Shown: positions 34,947 to 44,052 of the stretch, in pieces
How positions within the stretch are numbered: the stretch's first letter is position 1
Layout of the letters: each line of letters opens with the position of its first letter
NCBI GenBank assembly: GCA_001603075.1
Contig: LVBB01000075.1
Location: 95,469-159,468, forward strand
Direction: 5' to 3'
From: Phycisphaerales bacterium Planc_01
GTDB taxonomy: Bacteria; Planctomycetota; Phycisphaerae; Sedimentisphaerales; Anaerobacaceae
Length of the DNA: 64,000 nt
Position numbers and translations under genes: made by a program
The notes under the pieces: model-generated
Told to the model about the DNA's origin: nothing
Database searches by the model: none
The model's input: the letters and a program-made list of their open reading frames with translations, nothing else

Positions 34947-36482
34947 TTAAGCGGTCCGAACGTCCAGCTCCACCGCCGAAACGGATGCCGCCGGGAAGCT
35001 CCAGCGTCCGTCCTGCGGCAGCGTCTTCTCCGACAGGGTCACGCCGTTGGGTTCGGCCCGGATGATCTCGTGCTCCGGCTCGCCGGTCAGCTCGAAGACC
35101 CGCCCCGAGGCGATCTGCATCTCGGCAATTGCGATCTGCGTCGAGACCGCCTGCCGGCGGTTCGTGTTGACCACGTGCAGGAACAGCTTGTCGGCTCGCC
35201 GGCTGGCGGTGATGTCGAGCCCGTCCGGCGTCCGCATGACATCGACCGCCTCCTCGCCGCTATGGTGACGGTACAGACTCATCACCCGCGCGACCGGCAT
35301 CATGAACGACTGGCCGCCCGGCACCGGGATCATGACCGCGTTGACCTGCCAGCGGGTCCCGCAGAAGTCGGCCAGCGTGGCGATCTTGAGCCGGTCGCCG
35401 TGACGCTCGTGGACGTTCAGCAGGCGGGCGTTCGAAACGCCGGCGGCCCAGCTCGACAGGACCTCGCACCGATTGCGCCCCGGCAGAGCAAAGTGACATT
35501 CCGTCATCGCCAGCGGCGTCGCGTCGTCGCCCACCTGCTCGCGCATCCACCGAATTCTTGCCTCGTGCGCCTTGTAGGCGTTCATCAGGTGTTCCCACGT
35601 CCGGGCCGGGTCTTTGCGGTATTCCGTGTCGCGCAGCGGGGAATCGGCCTGGCCCTGATCGGGGTTGAACATGTGGTGAAAGGCGATGTACTGAAGGTGC
35701 TCGCCGGCGATGTCGAGCATCCGTTTGGCCCAGCCGCTGTCGCCCCAGCCGATCAGGGTCAGGTTGGGGTCGGCCTGTCGCATCGCCTTGGCGAACGCGA
35801 TGGTCCGTTTGGCGGTGGTCTCGCAGTCGTAGCCGTTGCGGTCGTACGAGGTCTCGTTGCCGATCTGCCACATGCGGATGGGACACGGCCTGACGATTCC
35901 GTGCGAGCGTCGCAGGCGGTCGTCGGGGTCGTTGCAGTATCGCACCCACTCCGCTGCCTCCTCCGGCCCGGCCATACGGATGCCGCCCTTGGGGTCCTTC
36001 TGCCAGTACGCACGACCGTCCGATTCGAAATTCACGCACATCAACGGCTCGGCTTCCACCTGCCGGCAGAAGTCCACGAACTCCACCGTGCCGACCTGGT
36101 TCGTGTCGATGCCGCCCCAGCACATATTGAGCATAGGGATTCGCTTGCCGCGCGGGCCCACCGCCTCCTTCCAGCGATAGTAGGAACTGAAGCAGCCGCC
36201 CCAGCGCATCATGGAAGGCGCCAACCGACGCGTCACGTCGATCACGTCCTCCCGCCAGCAATCGCGGCCGAAATCCCATGCGGCGGCCACCGAGCCGTCA
36301 GTTGTCCCCAGCGGCTCCATGAACTGCATGTACAGATACGGCGACAGCGCGAAGCGCGGCTTCGGGTCGATGACGATCGTCTTCGGTGCGTCGGCGGCAT
36401 GGACTGACGGAAGGCCCAATGCCGCAGCGGTCGCACCGACGGCCTGGAGGAACTGACGTCTCGTGCTCTCGATCCGTTTCAT
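34947..36482 (-). CDS. Tat-exported GH51-like alpha-L-arabinofuranosidase
   Basis: 511 residues from ATG 36482, with GGAG about 9 bases upstream; the longer frame back to 36653 is not protein-like. The twin-arginine signal is S-T-R-R-Q-F-L-Q. The TIM barrel shows MMRWGGCFSSYYRW and RMWQIGNETSY, with the acid/base glutamate in N-E. A probable nucleophile lies in PLAMTECHFALPGRN. The last 120 residues are a beta-sandwich (VARVMSLYRHHSGEE, RADKLFLHVVNTN). It probably removes arabinofuranose from arabinoxylan or arabinan, and is upstream of an esterase and downstream of purF on the same strand. Confidence 0.85.
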   Translation of the reverse strand: MKRIESTRRQFLQAVGATAAALGLPSVHAADAPKTIVIDPKPRFALSPYLYMQFMEPLGTTDGSVAAAWDFGRDCWREDVIDVTRRLAPSMMRWGGCFSSYYRWKEAVGPRGKRIPMLNMCWGGIDTNQVGTVEFVDFCRQVEAEPLMCVNFESDGRAYWQKDPKGGIRMAGPEEAAEWVRYCNDPDDRLRRSHGIVRPCPIRMWQIGNETSYDRNGYDCETTAKRTIAFAKAMRQADPNLTLIGWGDSGWAKRMLDIAGEHLQYIAFHHMFNPDQGQADSPLRDTEYRKDPARTWEHLMNAYKAHEARIRWMREQVGDDATPLAMTECHFALPGRNRCEVLSSWAAGVSNARLLNVHERHGDRLKIATLADFCGTRWQVNAVMIPVPGGQSFMMPVARVMSLYRHHSGEEAVDVMRTPDGLDITASRRADKLFLHVVNTNRRQAVSTQIAIAEMQIASGRVFELTGEPEHEIIRAEPNGVTLSEKTLPQDGRWSFPAASVSAVELDVRTA

Positions 36483-36544
36483 ATGCGATCTCCACGGTTG
36501 TTGCAGATGCCATGGTGATGTCACTGGGCAAGGCAATGGATGCT

Positions 36545-38044
36545 CTACCAGAGCTCTTGCTGGACTGGATCTTCGATGCCCCTGCTCTTGCTGGATCGCT
36601 TCTTCATTTCGACGATGTCGATGGCCGTTCGCTGGCAGGCGGACTTGGGGCACTGGCCGGTCCAGCAGTACAGGCAGAGTTGATGTTTCGGCTTGCCGAT
36701 GGCCTCGACCATGTCGTCCACTGTCTGATAGCGCAGCGTGGTGACTCCGAGGTCCTGGCGGATCATCTCGACCATCTGTTCGTATTTGGGCGAAGCGGGA
36801 TCGATATACGGCGAGACGTCCACGATGTTGTGACCTTCGATCCGGCGGATGGCCTTGCGGGCGGCCAGCTCATCGATCGAGCGGGTCGAGAGATTGAAGC
36901 GGCACGGGAACATCAGAGGCGGACACGCCGCCCGGATATGCACCTCGCGGGCGCCGCAGTCCCAGAGCTTCTTGATGGCGAAGTTCTTCAGTTGTGTCCC
37001 TCGGACGATCGAATCCTCGCAAAGGACGATGCTGCAGCCCTCGATGACCTCTCGGATGGGGATCAGTTTCATCTTGGCGATCAGGTCGCGCGTCTTCTGC
37101 GAAGGGGGCGTGTAGCTGCGTCCGTACCCCGGTGTGTACTTGACCAGGGGACGCCGGAACGGCTTGCCCGACTCCATCGCGTACCCCAGCCCGTGGGCGA
37201 GACCCGAGTCGGGGACACCGCAGACCATGTCGACGTCGATGTCACCGTCTCGTTTGGCCAGAAGGCGACCGCTGCGCTCTCGGACGATCTCGACGTTGAT
37301 CCCATCGTAGTTGGAGGCCGGGAAACCCGTGTAGATCCACAGAAAGGCGCATGTTTGTGAAGGACGCCTGCGGCCGAGCCTTCTCTGGACGATCCCGTCC
37401 TCGTTGATCAGCAGGATCTCGCCCGGCTCGACATACTGGACGGTTTCGAACCCGAGATTGGGGAACGCGCTCGATTCGCTGGTCACCGCCCAGGAGCCCG
37501 GACCTCGGCCCACCACGAAAGGGGTGTAGCCGAAGCGGTCTCTGGCGACATAGATGCCCGCTCGGTTCAGCAGCAGAAGGGAGCATGACCCTTCGATGAC
37601 GTTGAACATCCTCTCGATGCCGTCGATCAGGTCGGTCCCCTGGTTGATCAGCTTGCCGATCAGCTCGGTGGTGTTGACCCCCTTGCGGCCGACCTCCGAA
37701 AACGAGATGCCCTTGCGCAGGAGTCGGGCGGCCAGGTCCTCGGCGTTTTCCACCATGCCGGCGGTGGCCAGGCAGAACGGTCCGAACCGCGAGTTGAGGT
37801 AGATGGGCTGTTCCTCCGAGGCGCTGATGACGCCGATGCCCTTCTTGCCGACGATCTGGCGGAAGTCGTCGAAGAACTTTGATTTGAACTGGCTCTGGCT
37901 CAGATCGTGGATGCGACGGGTGAACTCGTTGCCCAGAACGGCCATGCCCCCGAACTCGGTGCCCAGGTGCGAATGGTAGTCGGTGCCGTAGAAGAGGGTC
38001 TCGGAACAGTTGCCTTCCGAGACGACGCCAAAGAGACCGCTCAT
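36545..38044 (-). CDS. Amidophosphoribosyltransferase-like protein lacking the N-terminal cysteine
   Basis: 499 residues from ATG 38044, with GGGAG 7 bases upstream; an upstream start (MLFGRCC) would still not put a cysteine in place. The glutamine amidotransferase class II domain begins M-S2-G-L-F-G, where canonical PurF has C at this position as nucleophile. Other motifs are conserved (FYGTDYHSHLGTEFGG, DLIDGIERMF, the PRPP loop LCEDSIVRGTQLKN). The C-terminus has a cysteine cluster, CLYCWTGQCPKSACQ. A subfamily of this kind is known in Bacteroidetes and other bacteria. Without the nucleophile it may use free ammonia or have a different role. It cannot be told from sequence alone whether this is the organism's only PurF. 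Confidence 0.82.
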   Translation of the reverse strand: MSGLFGVVSEGNCSETLFYGTDYHSHLGTEFGGMAVLGNEFTRRIHDLSQSQFKSKFFDDFRQIVGKKGIGVISASEEQPIYLNSRFGPFCLATAGMVENAEDLAARLLRKGISFSEVGRKGVNTTELIGKLINQGTDLIDGIERMFNVIEGSCSLLLLNRAGIYVARDRFGYTPFVVGRGPGSWAVTSESSAFPNLGFETVQYVEPGEILLINEDGIVQRRLGRRRPSQTCAFLWIYTGFPASNYDGINVEIVRERSGRLLAKRDGDIDVDMVCGVPDSGLAHGLGYAMESGKPFRRPLVKYTPGYGRSYTPPSQKTRDLIAKMKLIPIREVIEGCSIVLCEDSIVRGTQLKNFAIKKLWDCGAREVHIRAACPPLMFPCRFNLSTRSIDELAARKAIRRIEGHNIVDVSPYIDPASPKYEQMVEMIRQDLGVTTLRYQTVDDMVEAIGKPKHQLCLYCWTGQCPKSACQRTAIDIVEMKKRSSKSRGIEDPVQQELW

Positions 38045-38125
38045 GCAACATCTCCCAAAAAGCATCGAAGTGGAGGACCGCTTCGCCGTATCTCGGCGTC
38101 CACGACTCTTGTTGCCAGCGCTCTG

Positions 38126-38154
38126 AGGATACCAAAGTCGCCGCCGGAATTCAA
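38126..38154 (-). promoter_or_regulatory. Sigma-70 promoter of the purF-like gene
   Basis: Minus-strand TTGAAT (38154-38149), 17 bases, TATCCT (38131-38126); the leader to the ATG at 38044 is about 75 bases. Confidence 0.6.
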
Positions 38155-38205
38155 ACGATCCTCAGCGAGTTTCCGGGGCAGTCGGTCCAGAGTCCGTCCG
38201 TCCGA

Positions 38206-39213
38206 TCACAGGCCCGGCGGCGACGGGTGCGAGCCGACGACGGGTTCGCCGACGGTATCATCGGCAAACGAGGCCTGGAGATAGGTGGCAAGGTTGATCT
38301 TGTGGTTCTTCAGGTTGAGTTTACGCCGGATGTTCTCGCGATGCCGCCGGACCGTCGCCGGAGAGATGCAACGCAGGTGGGCGATTTCTTTGGTCGACAG
38401 GCCGTTGCGGACCATCGTGCTGATGGCGATCTCAACGGGCGTCAACTGCATGTGGCTGCGGCAGATTTGTGTCAGAAAGGGAGAGGCGATCTCGTGGAGG
38501 TTCTGACGCAGAAGGGTCACGTAGGAACGCTGTCGCCCCGTGACCTCCAGCTCCAATTCGAATACGATGGGCATGATGATTTTCTGGATGTTCCCCAGGA
38601 TCGAGGCCCGAATCTCCCGCTTGTCCTCCTCGAGCCGGCTCAGCACCGCGCGCAGGGCGATATTGGCTTCCTGGAGGGCCTGGTGCTCCGTCTGGATAGC
38701 CCGGTGGGCGGCGCGCAGGTCTGCCTGGGTTTTCATGTGCGTGAGCATGCTGCCGACCCGCTCGGCCACCGCGCCGATCAATGCGTATTCCTCCTTCAGG
38801 AAAGGCCCGTCGGCGCCGGTGGGGACGACTTCGCGGTAGAAAACCTCCACGACGCCGGCCACGCGACCGTCGACGAAGACGTCGGAGGCCATCCGCCACT
38901 TGGTTTGCTCGAACTTCTGGGTGACGTAGTGTTTGCCGTCATGGATGATCCGGGCGCAGGCGTGCTCGGGAAACTGCCAACTGCGCGGCAGGCACTCGGT
39001 GACGCCGTGGAGGAACTGGTCGGCCGAATACAGGTGGGTCTCCCGCAGCGTGGCGATGGTGTACAGACAGTCCAGTTCCTTGACACGCTCGCGCAGCGCC
39101 AGTTCCAGCTCGGATTGTGTCCCTCCGGAAGCCGCCTTCTCCAACTGCGCCACGCGCTGTCGTAGCGCCACAATTTGTGCCTTGAGTTCCGCCTCGGTGG
39201 GTTGTTTTGCCAT
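38206..39213 (-). CDS. LuxR-type response regulator with N-terminal coiled coil and sensor domain
   Basis: 335 residues from ATG 39213. A coiled coil (ELKAQIVALRQRVAQLEKA) opens the protein, then a GAF/sensor-like region (about 45-160: FLHGVTECLPRSWQFPEHACARIIHDGKHY) and a second long helix (AAHRAIQTEHQALQEANIALRAVLSRLEEDKREI). The C-terminus (about 255-320) is a LuxR helix-turn-helix: LTPVEIAISTMVRNGLSTKE, IAHLRCISPATVRRHRENIRRKL. It probably binds a ligand or signal and controls nearby genes; the divergent small gene at 39593 is a candidate. Confidence 0.88.
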   Translation of the reverse strand: MAKQPTEAELKAQIVALRQRVAQLEKAASGGTQSELELALRERVKELDCLYTIATLRETHLYSADQFLHGVTECLPRSWQFPEHACARIIHDGKHYVTQKFEQTKWRMASDVFVDGRVAGVVEVFYREVVPTGADGPFLKEEYALIGAVAERVGSMLTHMKTQADLRAAHRAIQTEHQALQEANIALRAVLSRLEEDKREIRASILGNIQKIIMPIVFELELEVTGRQRSYVTLLRQNLHEIASPFLTQICRSHMQLTPVEIAISTMVRNGLSTKEIAHLRCISPATVRRHRENIRRKLNLKNHKINLATYLQASFADDTVGEPVVGSHPSPPGL

Positions 39214-39592
39214 CTCTCGATGCCCATTAAATACCCATTGAATTCCAGGTCCGTACGAGTCCATCCATCATCGCCGATGAGGTCACTTCTGTCAAGACAG
39301 TCCGCTTCTCTGACTGCGTTGCGCATAAACGCTTATTGTACAAGGTCTTATATCTGCATTTTCGGCGGAGGCGACTCTGGTGGGGCTCTGTGGTACACAT
39401 CTATATGGGTGTAGCGTAGGTGAAATATGGGTATCATATGCGGTATGTATTATGGCTGTTCCGTGCACATTTTATGAACTCGATGCTGCGGTTGCGGGCC
39501 TGCTACACTCACGCGAGAACAGGTTCACGTTGGCCCGCGGCAGCGAGGCCGGGCCTGTGACTTGGAGATCGGCTGCGATTGTGAGGGCGAGT
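39214..39592. other. Divergent intergenic region, 379 bases
   Basis: The gap lies between the LuxR-type gene (minus) and the small unknown gene (plus) and is clearly more AT-rich than its surroundings. I see the minus-strand promoter described separately and one plus-strand candidate (TTGTAG 39410-39415, 16 bases, TATCAT 39432-39437). It also holds short AT-rich words such as CATATG and TATATGGG, possibly regulator sites. No convincing ORF is seen. Confidence 0.4.
39267..39295 (-). promoter_or_regulatory. Promoter of the LuxR-type regulator gene
   Basis: Minus-strand TTGACA (39295-39290), 17 bases, GATGAT (39272-39267), 54 bases before the ATG. Confidence 0.5.
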
Positions 39593-39910
39593 ATGAGGCC
39601 AGAGCGGAAGGAGGGAGAACCTCGGCCGAGGAGACCTGTAAGCATGTGGCCAGACGGTGTGCCCGTCACCCCTCTGGTGGAGTTGGAGCACCTGCTGAAG
39701 GTCGCGGCGTCGGTCAACCAGGAGGCCAGCGATGTCTGGACGGACATCTGGGCGGAGTTCAAGCCGCTGACGACCAGCAGCGGGGCGGTTCGCCCACAGG
39801 CCCAAGATGGGTTCGTTCCGTCCTGTGGATGGACGGAGTTTCTCGAAAAGCTCTGGTTGCTCAAACACTACCTGGATTCGGTCCAGCGGATTTGTACGAA
39901 GCAGCGATGA
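39593..39910 (+). CDS. Small hypothetical protein
   Basis: 105 residues from ATG 39593 (GAGGGCGAG just upstream); the frame is open back to 39380, but that part lacks protein-like composition. A basic Arg/Pro-rich start (MRPERKEGEPRPRRP) leads to helices (PLVELEHLLKVAASVNQEASDVWTDIWAEF) and a Trp/Leu-rich end (GWTEFLEKLWLLKHYLDSV). I do not recognise the family. It lies between a divergent LuxR-type regulator and gdhA. Confidence 0.5.
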   Translation: MRPERKEGEPRPRRPVSMWPDGVPVTPLVELEHLLKVAASVNQEASDVWTDIWAEFKPLTTSSGAVRPQAQDGFVPSCGWTEFLEKLWLLKHYLDSVQRICTKQR

Positions 39911-40006
39911 TCGGCGCACAGACAACATAGACAACGACGACACAGGTAGGTGCCTCAGCCGCGTGAAGGCCGTGGGCCCTGGGTCGATAGTGAACGAGGA
40001 GAAACC

Positions 40007-41392
40007 ATGTCAATGTCAGCTTCGCAGCGTGTTCCAGACGGCTCGGCCGTGCAAGCGGCGGTCGAGGAGTTCATGACGGGCGTCGTGGCTCAGTCGCCGG
40101 GGGAGGTGGAGTTTCATCAGGCCGTACATGAAGTCGCCGAATCCGTCATGCCGGTGATCCAGGCGAACCCCGCCTATCGCGAGGCCCGCGTCCTGGAGCG
40201 GCTTGCGATTCCCGATACGGTGATCATGTTCCGCGTGGTGTGGGCCGACGATAACGGCCGGGTCCACATCAACCGAGGCTACCGCGTCCGCATGAGCAAT
40301 CTGGTCGGCCCCTATAAAGGGGGACTGCGTTTTCACCCGTCGGTCAATCTGGGCGTTCTGAAGTTTCTGGCGTTCGAGCAGATCTTCAAGAACAGCCTGA
40401 CGACCCTGGCGCTCGGCGGCGCCAAGGGCGGTTCGGACTTCGATCCAAAAGGCCGCTCGGACGGCGAGATCATGCGTTTCTGCCAGGCCTTCATGACGGC
40501 CTTGTTCCGCTACATCGGTCCGGACATCGACGTTCCCGCCGGCGATATCGGTGTCGGTGGCCGCGAGATCGGATACCTGTTCGGCCAGTATCGCAAGCTG
40601 ACGGGCTGCTTCCACGGGTCGTTGACGGGCAAGAGCCTGAACTGGGGCGGGTCCAAACTGCGGCCGGAGGCCACCGGGTATGGGGCGGTCTACTTCGCCG
40701 AGCAGATGCTGGCAACGCGCAAGGAGGGGATTGCCGGCAAGACGGCCACGGTCTCCGGGGCCGGCAATGTGGCCCAGTACACGGTCGAGAAGCTCAACGC
40801 TCTGGGCGCGAAGGTCCTGACGTTGTCCGATTCCAGTGGGACGATCGTGGACCGCGACGGGATCGACGACGAGAAGCTGGCATGGGTCATGGAACTGAAG
40901 AACGTCCGTCGCGGTCGCATCCAGGAGTACGTCCAGAAGCATCCGAAGGCCGAGTACCTTCCCGGAAAGCGGCCTTGGTCCGTCCCGTGCGATATGGCCT
41001 TCCCCAGCGCGACTCAGAACGAGGTGGACGAAAGCGACGCCAGGCAACTCGTGGCCAACGGCTGCCGGTGCGTCAGTGAAGGGGCGAATATGCCGTCGAC
41101 GCCGGCGGCGGTCGATGTGTTCCAGAATGCCGGCATCCTCTACGGGCCCGGCAAGGCCGCCAACGCCGGCGGCGTGGCCGTCTCCGGCCTGGAAATGAAC
41201 CAGAACGCCGGGTGTATGAAGCGGTCGCGGGAAGCGGTGGACGAGCAGCTTCGCGGCATCATGTGCTCCATCCACGAGAATTGCGTCCAGTACGGCACCA
41301 ATCCCAACGGCGTTGTAGACTATGTCCGCGGGGCGAACACGGCGGCGTTCGTCAAGATCGCCGACGCGATGCTTCAGCAGGGCTTCGTCTGA
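40007..41392 (+). CDS. gdhA: NADP-type glutamate dehydrogenase
   Basis: 461 residues from ATG 40007, with GAGGAG 6 bases upstream. The hexameric small-subunit GDH family is shown by MFRVVWADDNGRVHINRGYRVRMS, the lysine-rich GPYKGGLRFHPSV, GGAKGGSDFDPKGRSD and the nucleotide-binding VSGAGNVAQYTVEKL. A lysine in the GGAKGG motif activates the carboxylate. It interconverts glutamate and 2-oxoglutarate plus ammonia, most likely in assimilation. A strong 11-bp hairpin follows 32 bases after the stop. Confidence 0.95.
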   Translation: MSMSASQRVPDGSAVQAAVEEFMTGVVAQSPGEVEFHQAVHEVAESVMPVIQANPAYREARVLERLAIPDTVIMFRVVWADDNGRVHINRGYRVRMSNLVGPYKGGLRFHPSVNLGVLKFLAFEQIFKNSLTTLALGGAKGGSDFDPKGRSDGEIMRFCQAFMTALFRYIGPDIDVPAGDIGVGGREIGYLFGQYRKLTGCFHGSLTGKSLNWGGSKLRPEATGYGAVYFAEQMLATRKEGIAGKTATVSGAGNVAQYTVEKLNALGAKVLTLSDSSGTIVDRDGIDDEKLAWVMELKNVRRGRIQEYVQKHPKAEYLPGKRPWSVPCDMAFPSATQNEVDESDARQLVANGCRCVSEGANMPSTPAAVDVFQNAGILYGPGKAANAGGVAVSGLEMNQNAGCMKRSREAVDEQLRGIMCSIHENCVQYGTNPNGVVDYVRGANTAAFVKIADAMLQQGFV

Positions 41393-41423
41393 TCGGCCGG
41401 GCGGGGGCATCGAATTGAGGGGT

Positions 41424-41450
41424 CCCAGGGCCGGTTGAGCCGGCCCTGGG
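41424..41450 (+). terminator. Hairpin after gdhA, no T-run
   Basis: CCCAGGGCCGG (41424-41434) pairs perfectly with CCGGCCCTGGG (41440-41450) across TTGAG. It is a very stable stem at the right place for gdhA termination, but no T-tract follows. Confidence 0.5.
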
Positions 41451-41530
41451 GGTGGCGTTCGCCAGCCGTGAGAGCAGCCGGCGTCCTGGCGGATGGGCTC
41501 AATATCTCTGCCAACCGCACGAAAAAAAGC

Positions 41531-41559
41531 TTGCCTTGGGCGGAACAGGTCCATATACT
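41531..41559 (+). promoter_or_regulatory. Sigma-70 promoter of rplS
   Basis: TTGCCT (41531-41536), 17 bases, TATACT (41554-41559), followed by the rplS start 51 bases later. Confidence 0.7.
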
Positions 41560-41609
41560 ACGGGTTTTCACGCAGGGCCGGTAAACGATCTTCTCAAGGA
41601 GACTGTTCG

Positions 41610-41978
41610 GTGAAGACAGAAATACTCGATCATGTTGAAAGCAAGAGCCTCAAGAATGCGGTTCCGCACTTCGAGATCGGCGATACGGTGGACGTTCATT
41701 GCCGGATCAAAGAGGGCGACAAGGTGCGCACCCAGATTTTCACCGGTACGGTCATCGCTCGGGAAGGGCGAGGCGTCAACGAGACCTTCACGGTCCGGCG
41801 GATCGTGAACAACGAAGGCGTCGAGCGGAAGTTCCCGCTGCATTCACCGAACGTGCTGGACATCCGGGCGATTCGCAGCGGCAAGGCTCGCCGGGCCAAG
41901 CTGTTCTACCTGCGAGGCCGCACCGGCAAGTCGGTCAAACTGGCCCAGCGCCACAGCAAGCACACCGTTTCGAAGTAG
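41610..41978 (+). CDS. rplS: 50S ribosomal protein L19
   Basis: 122 residues from a GTG start with AAGGAGA 8 bases upstream; the frame stays open upstream through the promoter and is not translated there. Family blocks are FEIGDTVDVHCRIKEGDKVRTQIFTGTVIAR and VERKFPLHSPNV, then the basic SGKARRAKLFYLRGRTGKSVK. It sits at the 30S-50S interface. The YraN gene follows, a common adjacency. Confidence 0.97.
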   Translation: MKTEILDHVESKSLKNAVPHFEIGDTVDVHCRIKEGDKVRTQIFTGTVIAREGRGVNETFTVRRIVNNEGVERKFPLHSPNVLDIRAIRSGKARRAKLFYLRGRTGKSVKLAQRHSKHTVSK

Positions 41979-42027
41979 CCACCGTGGCCCGTGATGCGGG
42001 CTATCGGTGCAACGATGGGCAACATGG

Positions 42028-42055
42028 AGGCCGCAATGATTTGCGGCCTTTTTTC
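42028..42055 (+). terminator. Intrinsic terminator after rplS
   Basis: AGGCCGCAA (42028-42036), loop TGAT, TTGCGGCCT (42041-42049) and a run of T. A 9-bp perfect stem. Confidence 0.88.
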
Positions 42056-42119
42056 TTGGTGACGGACGGTCGCCTTGTAGACGCCTACAGCGAGACCTGG
42101 GAATCCGGGGGCTTCTGAC

Positions 42120-42512
42120 GTGTTGCTGTTCAATCGACGCAGGTTGCTGGCCGACCGGGCCAGGCTCGGCCGGTGGGGCGAGAAGTGCGGCGAGCGGTTT
42201 CTGAAACGCAAAGGGTTCAAGACGCTCGCGCGCAATTTCTCCTGCCGGACCGGGGAACTCGACTTGGTCATGGTCGATCCCGAAGGTGTCATCGCTTTTG
42301 TCGAGGTCAAGACCCGCGCCCGTGAGCGGTTTGTTCCCACCGAGGCGGTCATCACGGCGCCTAAGAGGCGGCGAATCGGACGGGCCGCCCGTTTCTTCCT
42401 CGCCCGCCACGATATCCAGGACCGGATCTTCCGTTTCGACGTCATAGCGATTGTCGTAGGCGTTTGCGGCCCCCCCGAAATCCGCCACTACGAGGCGGCC
42501 TTTGTGCCATAG
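42120..42512 (+). CDS. YraN family (UPF0102) endonuclease-like protein
   Basis: 130 residues from a GTG start. The restriction-endonuclease-like fold is shown by GRWGEKCGERFLKRKGFKTLARNF, the metal site R-T-G-E-L-D-L-V-M and F-V-E-V-K-T-R, then KRRRIGRAARFFL. YraN-family proteins are suggested Holliday-junction-resolvase-like nucleases of unknown exact role, often next to rplS and rnhB. No rnhB is seen here, and the terminator before this gene means it needs its own transcription start, not clearly visible. Confidence 0.92.
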   Translation: MLLFNRRRLLADRARLGRWGEKCGERFLKRKGFKTLARNFSCRTGELDLVMVDPEGVIAFVEVKTRARERFVPTEAVITAPKRRRIGRAARFFLARHDIQDRIFRFDVIAIVVGVCGPPEIRHYEAAFVP

Positions 42513-42643
42513 GTGGGTAGGCATTCGAGCCGTGCGCCAGTACAATGCGCAGGAGCGGATGCCGCAGATGGCCTGCTGGTGAAAGCCGGGTCGAGATGGG
42601 TGTAGGCCGGGTAGTATCCTGATCCCGCCATGGGAGGTGTACC

Positions 42644-44047
42644 ATGAATCGGACGCTTTTGCACAGCACTTCTGCATTTCTGTGTGTAGCAGCAGTCCTC
42701 CATGTCGGCAGCAGGGCGGTCTTGGCGTATCCCGCCGGCACGAACAACTGGCATCTGAACTCGCCGCTTCAGATGCAGGCCAACGCCGATCTGGTCTGCA
42801 AAGTGCACGTGGTTGCTGTTCAGGATTTGGGTCTTGTCCCCTGTCAGCAGTCCCTGGGGGCGCCGCCCGTCATGCGGAAGCAGGCTACTGCCAAGGTGGT
42901 CTCCGTTGTTACGGGGCAGTGCTCGGACACGATTCGGTTTGAGTTCGATGTGCCGTTGCCGGCCGACCGGTTCCAGTGGGGCATTGGTCAATTCACGGAA
43001 CTGAGACCCGGCGAGGACTGCCTCGTCTTCCTCAAGAATGGAGAAACGGGCTACTGTCTTCATTATAATCGGGGCAAAGCGCGAGTCGTGCCTGACCCGG
43101 TGGCGTACGATCTGGGCGATGAAGGCGTCCTGAGACTCCTGGCTGAGTTCCTGGCAGGCCTGTCCGCCGACGACAGGCAGATTCGTCTCCAGGCGGCGGA
43201 GGAGTTGGGATACGTTGGCGACGCTCTCATGAAGCAACTTGGCCCGTTTCCCGGTGGGGACGATCCTGACCGATCCCGACGGATTGCCCACGGTCTAAGA
43301 GTGGGTCGCGATGCCATTCGCAAAGCGCGTGGCGACAACGACTTAGTGGTCCGCAGCGTCGCGGTCGTGTCAAGCTTTGGCCTTGGCGACCCGCCGGGGC
43401 TGGACCAGGCCATGGAGCTGATGCAGGCCGATCCGAACAGGTTCACTGCCTCTCAATCGACGGCGGAATTCGGCGTCCGTGGTTTCTCGGTCCCTGCGCT
43501 TCAGAGGCGTCTTCTTGAGACGATGGACGCAACCACACGCCGAGCGACCAGGCGCATTGAAGACGGGACGAAGATTGAGCGTGCCGGCATTCGACCCGAT
43601 CTGTATCGCGGCGTGCCGGGATTCCCGTATGCGGAGTTCTGTCGGATGGTTTTGCGGACCGATCCGGTTAGGCACAGCGCGGAGATGCGCGAGGCTGTCG
43701 CGAACGTTCTGTGGATACGCTACGAGAGGGCCAGCGTGCCGGAGATGATCAAATTGCTGGATGACCCTGGGCTTCACATCCGCCAGACCGCTGTGGCGGC
43801 CTTGGATCAGTGTGTCAACGGCAACTTCTCGAATGCGTGGGATCGCCGGACCTTCTATGGTCTGGAGAGGACCTCCGGCACGTCGGAATCGGTCACGGAA
43901 AAACCGTTGGAGCAACGTCTTGCGGACTACGAGCGCAACGAGCATGAGTACATCCGGTATTGGAAGCACTGGTGGCAGTTGAACCGAGATACCTTCGGTG
44001 AAGACAATGGTTTGGCGGCTGTGTTGCCGGCGTCAGGGAGAGACTGA
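42644..44047 (+). CDS. Secreted protein with HEAT-like repeats, unknown function
   Basis: 467 residues with GGGAGG 6 bases before the ATG. A signal peptide (about 1-28) precedes a beta-rich region with a possible disulfide or metal pair (VCKVHVVAV, QQSLGAPPV). From about residue 150 the chain is helical, with blocks LRLLAEFLAGLSADDRQIRLQAAEELGYVG and MREAVANVLWIRYERASVPEMIKLLDDPG that look like HEAT/PBS-lyase-type repeats. I do not recognise the family. The tatD gene starts 5 bases after its stop, so they share a transcript. Confidence 0.65.
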   Translation: MNRTLLHSTSAFLCVAAVLHVGSRAVLAYPAGTNNWHLNSPLQMQANADLVCKVHVVAVQDLGLVPCQQSLGAPPVMRKQATAKVVSVVTGQCSDTIRFEFDVPLPADRFQWGIGQFTELRPGEDCLVFLKNGETGYCLHYNRGKARVVPDPVAYDLGDEGVLRLLAEFLAGLSADDRQIRLQAAEELGYVGDALMKQLGPFPGGDDPDRSRRIAHGLRVGRDAIRKARGDNDLVVRSVAVVSSFGLGDPPGLDQAMELMQADPNRFTASQSTAEFGVRGFSVPALQRRLLETMDATTRRATRRIEDGTKIERAGIRPDLYRGVPGFPYAEFCRMVLRTDPVRHSAEMREAVANVLWIRYERASVPEMIKLLDDPGLHIRQTAVAALDQCVNGNFSNAWDRRTFYGLERTSGTSESVTEKPLEQRLADYERNEHEYIRYWKHWWQLNRDTFGEDNGLAAVLPASGRD

Positions 44048-44052
44048 ATCAG

